Shown here piece by piece: positions 1-5,487 of a DNA stretch of 12,140 bases. Within the stretch, counting starts at the first letter, position 1. Every line of letters starts with the position of its first letter. The notes beneath the pieces were generated by a model. The model saw only the letters and a list, made by a program, of their open reading frames with translations, had not been told where the DNA came from and did not search any database. The position numbers and the translations under genes are program-made. Source of the DNA: a bacterium SM23_31 (GTDB taxonomy: Bacteria; SM23-31); the NCBI GenBank assembly GCA_001304035.1, contig LJUD01000049.1:1-12140 (forward strand). Reading direction: 5' to 3'.

Positions 1-224
1 TCGTCAATCGTTTCGCCCGCCACAAGAATTTTATCTCCCCATTGAAGTTTTTGGGATAACTGGATTGCCAATATTGCCCATGTTTCACAATTTTCATCTG
101 TGCTTTCAAAATGATTCAATAAAACGCGAACAAGCCCGTTAGCTTCATTGATTTCAATAACCCGGGCAGGACCAAAATATTTGGTTCCGGGCATGACACT
201 GAGTGAACTAACATTACTACTCAT
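1..224 (-). CDS. Probable DUF3540-family T6SS accessory protein (N-terminal 74 codons; gene runs off the window)
   Basis: The frame is open from an ATG at 224 to the window edge, so the C-terminal part is missing. The start is well supported: a strong Shine-Dalgarno TGGAGGAT lies at 230-236, about six bases upstream. After a Ser/Asn-rich leader, the protein has GTKYFGPARV near residues 13-22, a beta-rich stretch containing VRVLLN, and the turn WGDKILVAGE near 62-71. That order (GPA-V strand, hydrophobic strands, then GDxVLVxG) is what I recall of DUF3540 proteins. These have an OB-like beta fold, no known activity, and are found next to VgrG, DUF2169 and pentapeptide genes. The gene begins 48 bases after the upstream stop, consistent with one operon. 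The CDS call is firm; the family rests on remembered pattern and context only. It could also be another small beta-barrel tip protein such as DUF6484. Confidence 0.7.
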   Translation of the reverse strand, partial: MSSNVSSLSVMPGTKYFGPARVIEINEANGLVRVLLNHFESTDENCETWAILAIQLSQKLQWGDKILVAGETID

Positions 225-240
225 AAAAATCCTCCATCTA
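225..240 (-). promoter_or_regulatory. Strong ribosome binding site of the DUF3540-like gene
   Basis: On the minus strand GGAGG (231-235) precedes the ATG at 224 with a short A-rich spacer. It is far stronger than the sites before the two pentapeptide genes, so this gene may be translated more efficiently than its neighbours on the same message. It also fixes the start codon of the partial gene. Confidence 0.7.
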
Positions 241-271
241 TATGGTATTATATTCGTTTTATACTTTATTA

Positions 272-2635
272 TTACTCCGGTTTGGGCGGAGCCCAATCCT
301 CAGCTTCTGCGAGGTCTTGGTCGGTATATTCAACAAGTTTCAGGTTTGCGCCTTTCCAGTTCGTGTATTGATCATTGATACGGTGTAGTATGCTCTGCAG
401 AAGGTCTGCACCGGAAAAATCGGCACCACTCAGGTTCGCATGGGAAAAATCCGAATACGGCATCTTAACATTTCTAAATACAGCACCTTCGCAATCCGCA
501 CCGACAAATTCAGCTCTGTCTAATCTTGCCCCGGTAAAATCGGCTCTTTTGACATTAGCTTTTTCAAATCGCGAGCACATTAAATTGGATTTCTCGAAAT
601 TTGTACTTACAAGGACACTTTCTGTAAAATCGGCTGTTTTGCACTGCGCATTTTTAATACTTGCGCCGGAAAGGTCTGCCCCGGCAAGTTTAACCTGTGT
701 AAGAACAGCCTGATTCAGAACAGTATCCTTCAGGTCTGCTTCCGAAAGATCAGAATCAGTCAGGTTGCACCCGGTCAGGTCCATACCCTGAAACGAGGTC
801 TTTACAAGACTGCACAGAATAAATTCTGTTTTTTCTATTTTTGCACCGGTAAAATCCACATTCTCAAAATCCACCTGAATGAATTTTACTCCCCGTATAT
901 CAATATTATCAATTTTAGTCCCGCTCAATCCGCAATAATCAAACAGCGCATTTACACAAACAGCCCCGGAAAGGTCGGCATCGGCAATTTCAGTATCTTT
1001 TAAAATCGCTTCAGTAAAATCAACCTGCTGCAGGCATGCTCCCGATAAATCGGAATCGGTAATATTGCACCGCACAAATTTTGCGCCGGTGAGCTGCCCT
1101 CCGGAAAAATCTGTTTCGCTGAGATCCATCCCGCTGAGATCAATTCCTTCCATCTGGCATTCCCGGAATATATTCCCCTTTAATTCCGTGCCGGTTAATA
1201 CGGCTCCTGTTAAATTCGATTCCGAAAACTCCGTTTCCTGAAATGCACACCCTGACATAACCGCCTTTTCAAGATTTGAGTTTTCACATTTTACATTTTT
1301 CATATCGGCATCTTTGAGATTAGACTCAGTCAAAGTCGACTCTGTTATTTCTGCGCCGTTCAAAACAGCAGAAGTCAAATCACAGCGTAATAAGCTCGAA
1401 GAAATAAGTCCGGCGCCCGTAAGGTCTGCTTCCCTGAATCTTGCTTCCGAAAACGTCGATTCGGTAATCTCAGCATTTTGAAACGCTGCTGACGAAAAGT
1501 CACATTCCGATAAATCAGAAGCAGAAAATTTTGCCTCTTTAAGATCAGCGTTTTTAAAAACTACTTTAGCCGCATGTAAATCAGTAAATATCGCACCGTT
1601 CAATCCGGCTTCAGACAGGTCTATATTCTCAAGATAAAATTTACTAAACTTTGCACCGGCAAGATCAGCATGCTTGAATGACATATTCGACAGGCGTACG
1701 TTTGAGAATTCCGTTCCGGTTAATATGCCATCGGAAAAATCCGCCTGCGGGAATTTGCAGCCGGAAAAAACACAGTACGGCAGGTTTTTCGGAAAATTCA
1801 TAACCGAAGACAAATCGTCATTAATAAATCTTACTTTGCTGATTTCCGCATTTTCAAAAACTGAATCGGTCAGTTGGCATTCGAAAAATTCTGCGTTTTT
1901 GATTTGAGCGGCGCGAAATATTGACGATTTCAGATTATTACTAATCAATGAAACATATTCAAGATTAGTCCGGCTTAAATCACTGTTTTCCATCGAACAG
2001 TTTTTGAATGACGAGCCGTTCATATCCGATTCAGAAAAAACAGCATTATCAAGATTGATCTGATCAAATTCAGCGCCCGTGAGTATTGTATGAGAAAAAT
2101 CGGCGCCTGACATGATACACTTACCGGGCGCAAAATCAGATTGAGTGATACCTAAATCTTCAAGGTCAAGATCAAGCGAAGAAACATCAATGTTTCCGGG
2201 ATTTTTCTCTATCATTACCTTTAATTCAGGCGGGATAATAATATCATCTGCACTTTTTGTGAATATGAGCTCGGTTTCGACCTTTAAATCAGAAAGATTT
2301 GCCCCGGAGAAATTCGCCTTTTCACAGTTACAGTTCTTTAAAATAACCCGTGATACATTAGCATTTGAAAAATCGGCGTCGCTCAAATCAGTATTGGTAA
2401 ACATTGCTTCCGCAAGATTAGCATTCGAGAAATCTGCTCCTTTAAAGCTGGTGTCTGTGCATGAAATTCCTTCAAGAAAAGCTCCGTTCAACCGAATACC
2501 GCCTAAATCAAGATTCTGAAGAATAGCGCCAGCTATAGATTCTCCCTTACCGACTTTTTCTATTACTTCCTCGGCGGTCAGCCTTTTGCCGGAGTTTTTA
2601 TAATCCTCCAAATTTATATTACTAAAATCATCCAT
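272..2635 (-). CDS. Very long pentapeptide-repeat protein (787 aa), T6SS accessory
   Basis: Almost the whole protein is A(D/N)LXX-type pentapeptides, which fold as a right-handed quadrilateral beta-helix of four pentapeptides per coil. A cap (residues 1-33) is followed by 17 pentapeptides with L/F/I at residues 34 to 114. A roughly 60-residue non-repeat insertion comes next (115-174), then 116 pentapeptides in one unbroken register from 175 to 750, and an aromatic and acidic tail to 787. At 4.8 angstrom per coil the long block would be about 14 nm. Of 22 cysteines, 20 sit at inward-facing positions (i-2 or i), so they look like core residues rather than disulfides. There is no signal peptide, membrane segment or catalytic motif. 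The start is seven bases after the upstream stop, with only a weak ribosome site, suggesting translational coupling. Context implies a role at the VgrG tip or as secreted cargo; an acidic DNA-mimic role as in Qnr/MfpA is an alternative. Confidence 0.9.
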   Translation of the reverse strand: MDDFSNINLEDYKNSGKRLTAEEVIEKVGKGESIAGAILQNLDLGGIRLNGAFLEGISCTDTSFKGADFSNANLAEAMFTNTDLSDADFSNANVSRVILKNCNCEKANFSGANLSDLKVETELIFTKSADDIIIPPELKVMIEKNPGNIDVSSLDLDLEDLGITQSDFAPGKCIMSGADFSHTILTGAEFDQINLDNAVFSESDMNGSSFKNCSMENSDLSRTNLEYVSLISNNLKSSIFRAAQIKNAEFFECQLTDSVFENAEISKVRFINDDLSSVMNFPKNLPYCVFSGCKFPQADFSDGILTGTEFSNVRLSNMSFKHADLAGAKFSKFYLENIDLSEAGLNGAIFTDLHAAKVVFKNADLKEAKFSASDLSECDFSSAAFQNAEITESTFSEARFREADLTGAGLISSSLLRCDLTSAVLNGAEITESTLTESNLKDADMKNVKCENSNLEKAVMSGCAFQETEFSESNLTGAVLTGTELKGNIFRECQMEGIDLSGMDLSETDFSGGQLTGAKFVRCNITDSDLSGACLQQVDFTEAILKDTEIADADLSGAVCVNALFDYCGLSGTKIDNIDIRGVKFIQVDFENVDFTGAKIEKTEFILCSLVKTSFQGMDLTGCNLTDSDLSEADLKDTVLNQAVLTQVKLAGADLSGASIKNAQCKTADFTESVLVSTNFEKSNLMCSRFEKANVKRADFTGARLDRAEFVGADCEGAVFRNVKMPYSDFSHANLSGADFSGADLLQSILHRINDQYTNWKGANLKLVEYTDQDLAEAEDWAPPKPE
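2114..2293 (-). other. Non-repeat insertion within the 787-aa pentapeptide protein
   Basis: Residues 115-174 break the pentapeptide pattern. The stretch includes a strand-like ELIFTKSADDIIIPPELKVM and an acidic LDLDLEDLG. Core positions before it fall at residues 4 and 9 of each ten, and after it at 5 and 0, so the register shifts by one. It could be a loop or small domain projecting from the rod near its N-terminal end. Confidence 0.75.
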
Positions 2636-2642
2636 AGCTTTT

Positions 2643-3665
2643 TCAACGTTTTTGCAGTTTAGTCATTTTGAGATTTGTTTTTTCCATTATCGTGCCTTCA
2701 ATGACAGTATCAAGAAATTCTGCAGAATACATATTTGACCCACTCAGGTCAGCCTCCGTTAAATCTGCCTTTTCAAAACTTCCTTTAAAGAAATTCATTA
2801 ATATTAATTTTGCCTGCTTCAGGTTTGCCTTTCTAAAACGCGCGAATTTCATATTTGACGCAGAAAGGTTTGCTTTTTCAAGATTTGCCTTAGCGAAATC
2901 GGCGTCTTCCATTTGCGAATATGAAAAATCAGCGCCTGCCAGATTAGCATTGTGCCATATGGATTCCGTACCGACAGCTTTAACAAATCGTCCGTGCGAA
3001 AAATTACATCCTTCCGATGCCCTCAACTCAGTCAGGTCGGCTTCCTCGAAATTAGCATTAACACCCGAAGCTCCTTCAACTGAAGCTTCACGCAACTTCG
3101 CGCTATGAAAACTTGTCTCATTTAATATGCATTGGGAAAAATCGACCCCGGTTAAGTCACTGTTCGATAAATCCGCATTGCTCAGGTCTGCTTCGGAGAA
3201 ATTCGCTTCAAAAGCATCAACATTACGTAAAACAACGCCCGTCATTTTAGCATTTTCAAAAATCGCATCACGCAGGCTGGCACCGGACATATTAGAATTA
3301 CTCAGGTCAGCAGACGTAAAATCCGCTTCGTTCAAACAGGCATTTACCAGTTGTGCCCCGGTTAAATTTACTTCTGCAAATGCAGCTCCTGTCAAATTGG
3401 CGCCGGACAGATCGACGTTTTTACATTCGGAATTCACCAGAATCGCTTCGCTTAAATCAGCATTCCTGAGTACTGCATCGGACAGGACGGAGCCGGAAAA
3501 ATCGATCCCCCTCAAATTAAGGCCTTCAAGATCGAGCCCCGAAAGATTTACACCTGAAATCGATCCTCCCTGATTTACAATTTGTACGATTCGTTCGCGG
3601 GTAAATTTATTATGCCCGTTTTGCTCGTTAGTATGTTCTTTTTTTATATTATCTCTTTCTGTCAT
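2643..3665 (-). CDS. Pentapeptide-repeat protein (340 aa), paralogue of the downstream gene
   Basis: A charged, Asn/His-rich head (residues 1-20) and a short helix (21-32) lead into 36 pentapeptides with core residues at 36 to 211. A one-residue slip occurs around 212-221, then 24 more pentapeptides run from 222 to 337. The expected shape is a quadrilateral beta-helix of about 15 coils. No enzymatic motif, signal peptide or membrane segment is visible. Residues 19-58 align without gaps to residues 17-56 of the following 787-residue protein with 15 of 40 identities, so the two genes are likely tandem duplicates with a shared cap. The ATG at 3665 has no clear Shine-Dalgarno, but the gene lies only 39 bases after the DUF2169 stop and is probably read on the same message. 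Function is unknown; context suggests a partner of the DUF2169 protein, since DUF2169-pentapeptide fusions exist in other T6SS loci (recalled, not checked). Confidence 0.9.
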   Translation of the reverse strand: MTERDNIKKEHTNEQNGHNKFTRERIVQIVNQGGSISGVNLSGLDLEGLNLRGIDFSGSVLSDAVLRNADLSEAILVNSECKNVDLSGANLTGAAFAEVNLTGAQLVNACLNEADFTSADLSNSNMSGASLRDAIFENAKMTGVVLRNVDAFEANFSEADLSNADLSNSDLTGVDFSQCILNETSFHSAKLREASVEGASGVNANFEEADLTELRASEGCNFSHGRFVKAVGTESIWHNANLAGADFSYSQMEDADFAKANLEKANLSASNMKFARFRKANLKQAKLILMNFFKGSFEKADLTEADLSGSNMYSAEFLDTVIEGTIMEKTNLKMTKLQKR

Positions 3666-3704
3666 TATTATATATTGTCAAGTAATTATAATTTCTTATT
3701 TATA

Positions 3705-5384
3705 TTATTTGCCCAATCCTTTTTTTAGTTGTTCCTGTTGTTTTTTTGCCTCATCAATAAGTGGAGTAAGATCTTCGGGGTTAATCCCGATCTTCTGAAG
3801 GATTTCCGATAGCAATGACCAAAACTCTTTCATATCCTCATTTTTTAATAAATCAATATCTTCTTCAAATCCCAGTTCTTTCATAAATCTGATTTGTTCA
3901 TTGAAGGCTTTATCGCTTATAGGAGAAAGATTATTTACATCTATCCCGGAAAGTTTAAGAGTCTCTTCCAGTTTTTTCTCAAGCTCTTGCTGCTCCGTTT
4001 CAAAAAGTTTTTTAGGATCTGTTTCGGATAAATTGTCTACAACCTTGTCCATCTCTTTTTTAACTTTTTCACGAACATCAGGTGGTAGATCCTCCAGGTT
4101 TACTCCAAGCTGTTTAAGCAATGATTCTGTCTGAGATTTAATTATTTCCGGATCAATTTTTTCTGCCTCTTTCCCTGCAATTTCCTCTGCTACAACAGCT
4201 CCGGCAGCAGCCGCCATAGCGGGTTCAGGAGTCTTTATTTCGGGTTTTTCCGGGGCTTCAGGTTCTTCAATTTCCTCCGGTTCTTCCGGTTCGACAGCCC
4301 ATTCCTCTTCAATCTCAGCTAACGCGGCAAGAAATAATTCCGAATAATACTTTAAAGTTTCCTGTTGTTTTTCAATGGGTTCCGACATGATAAAAACATT
4401 CTGAATCTCCTCGTATTCTTCAGAAAGGACCTCTGCAGCACCACGCCAGACAAGTACCAACTTCTCGTTATCCATGTCTATCCAGAGCGTATCAAGATTC
4501 ATTTTTACTTCGTTGAATAAGGTCTGACCTTTATTTGTTTGGGTAATTTTATTCAGAAAACACCGAACTTTTAATCCCGGCAGTCTTGATTCGTACCGTG
4601 AATGCTCGGGATGCAGGTTCTCAAAATACAGTGTCTCGTCTCCTTTTAAAAATCCTTCAACCTGCATAGAAGGGGACGCCGCATTAAAATAGCTCCAATC
4701 AAAATCAACGGGAAACCAGGGCCAGCGTTTTTTTACCCAGTCGCCTTTATATGTTCCCAGTTTAGAATTACGCTCTTTCCACATTGTACCCAGAGGGCCG
4801 AATCCTGCCGGTTCAGGTTTGCTGCCGGGCGAATTGATCAAATTATCAGGGTCTTCTATATTAGGCAGAGGCAGCACCTTTTTCCCTGACTCGCCTTGCT
4901 CCTTCTCAAATCCTTTTCCGACCGGATTTTTTTCATATCCCGGTCCCCCGAAACTATTTTCATACCTTAGTTCCATCTTAGTAAAAGGTTCCGGTTCGGA
5001 AATAGTCCGGATACCTGGAATACTCTTCCAATAGCGGTTCCCAAAAACGGCAAGTGTTCTTGAATGCGAACCAACCTGAAATTTAACACGGCACGCTGGA
5101 GCAGGATTCCCGCCCGTAGTGTGACAGTGACCTGCCAACAGCAAATCAGCACGCGGTTTATAATAGGCAAAATCCGATTCGTACCTGCAGCTTCCGCTCA
5201 TTTCATCGTCTTCCGGGTAAAACTCATTTCCTGTAGGGTATAACTGCTCATCCGAAGGCACCGCCCGACCACCATTGACAAGGTCGAAAGTCCCTTTAAC
5301 TATCAGCGTTATCGAATGTTTGGGAAAATTAAGTCTTCCCGCGATAGGCGCAAATAGAAATGATGTTCGTTTTACAATTTCCAT
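3705..5384 (-). CDS. DUF2169 T6SS adaptor-like protein with repeat-bearing C-terminal extension (559 aa)
   Basis: Residues 1 to about 335 are a DUF2169 domain. Typical segments are YESDFAYYKPRADLLLAGHCH (68-88), FGGPGYEKNPVGKGF (145-159) and PAGFGPLGTMWKERNSK (192-208), followed by a Trp/Phe-rich stretch FPVDFDWSYFNAASPSMQ. DUF2169 proteins are cytoplasmic T6SS adaptors; Agrobacterium Atu3641 is reported to be needed for loading the Tde2 effector. Such proteins usually end near 300-350 residues or continue into pentapeptides. This one instead has a helix, a Glu/Pro linker (357-387), an Ala/Gly-rich stretch (388-404) and a helical tail with a three-copy motif at an exact 53-residue period. The start ATG at 5384 has only a weak AGAAG site. 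The gene lies between vgrG (103 bases upstream, with an AT-rich stem-loop) and the pentapeptide genes, as expected for an adaptor encoded beside its VgrG and cargo. The family call is firm; the exact partner is inferred. Confidence 0.93.
   Translation of the reverse strand: MEIVKRTSFLFAPIAGRLNFPKHSITLIVKGTFDLVNGGRAVPSDEQLYPTGNEFYPEDDEMSGSCRYESDFAYYKPRADLLLAGHCHTTGGNPAPACRVKFQVGSHSRTLAVFGNRYWKSIPGIRTISEPEPFTKMELRYENSFGGPGYEKNPVGKGFEKEQGESGKKVLPLPNIEDPDNLINSPGSKPEPAGFGPLGTMWKERNSKLGTYKGDWVKKRWPWFPVDFDWSYFNAASPSMQVEGFLKGDETLYFENLHPEHSRYESRLPGLKVRCFLNKITQTNKGQTLFNEVKMNLDTLWIDMDNEKLVLVWRGAAEVLSEEYEEIQNVFIMSEPIEKQQETLKYYSELFLAALAEIEEEWAVEPEEPEEIEEPEAPEKPEIKTPEPAMAAAAGAVVAEEIAGKEAEKIDPEIIKSQTESLLKQLGVNLEDLPPDVREKVKKEMDKVVDNLSETDPKKLFETEQQELEKKLEETLKLSGIDVNNLSPISDKAFNEQIRFMKELGFEEDIDLLKNEDMKEFWSLLSEILQKIGINPEDLTPLIDEAKKQQEQLKKGLGK
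3708..4151 (-). repeat. Three-copy protein repeat with a 53-residue period in the DUF2169 C-terminus
   Basis: The motif G(V/I)(N/D)xx(D/N)L(P/S/T)P occurs at residues 427 (GVNLEDLPP), 480 (GIDVNNLSP) and 533 (GINPEDLTP). Both spacings are exactly 53 residues. Each copy follows an amphipathic helix (SLLKQL, ETLKLS, EILQKI) and leads into a charged helix; the last copy is cut short by the stop. No nucleotide-level repeat is obvious, so the duplication is old. Confidence 0.8.
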
Positions 5385-5419
5385 ATTTAACTTCTATGTA
5401 TTTTTAGAGAAAGTATTAT

Positions 5420-5460
5420 AAAAAGATGATATAACTACAAATAAAATTATATATCTTTTT
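5420..5460 (-). terminator. AT-rich stem-loop between vgrG and the DUF2169 gene
   Basis: Bases 5420-5434 and 5447-5460 form a near-perfect inverted repeat: AAAAAGAT, then ATATAA, with one bulged G, and a 12-base loop. On the minus strand the second arm ends in ATCTTTTT, resembling an intrinsic terminator or processing hairpin. The stem has only two G-C pairs, so termination would be weak. It may set the ratio of vgrG to downstream expression. Being symmetric, it could also act on the plus strand. Confidence 0.45.
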
Positions 5461-5487
5461 AAAATGATATTGATAATACAACTATTA

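Noticed and set aside
148..378. Plus-strand 76-codon frame with two hydrophobic stretches
   Set aside because: It overlaps the well-supported start and ribosome site of the minus-strand gene at 1-224 and the end of the 787-residue gene; it has no ribosome site and no recognisable domain.
375..3573. Several plus-strand open frames of 77-148 codons across the pentapeptide genes
   Set aside because: They are antisense shadows of repetitive minus-strand codons; their Ser/Ala/Phe-rich, repeat-like translations mirror the pentapeptides.
272..3665. CRISPR-like or tandem DNA repeat array
   Set aside because: The periodicity comes from 15-base pentapeptide coding units with divergent bases in an intact frame; there are no constant repeats separated by unique spacers.
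3676..3681. TTGACA on the minus strand just before the 340-residue pentapeptide gene as a -35 box
   Set aside because: No -10 element is found at 16-19 bases, and any start would fall inside the coding sequence; the 39-base gap to the upstream stop fits read-through transcription.
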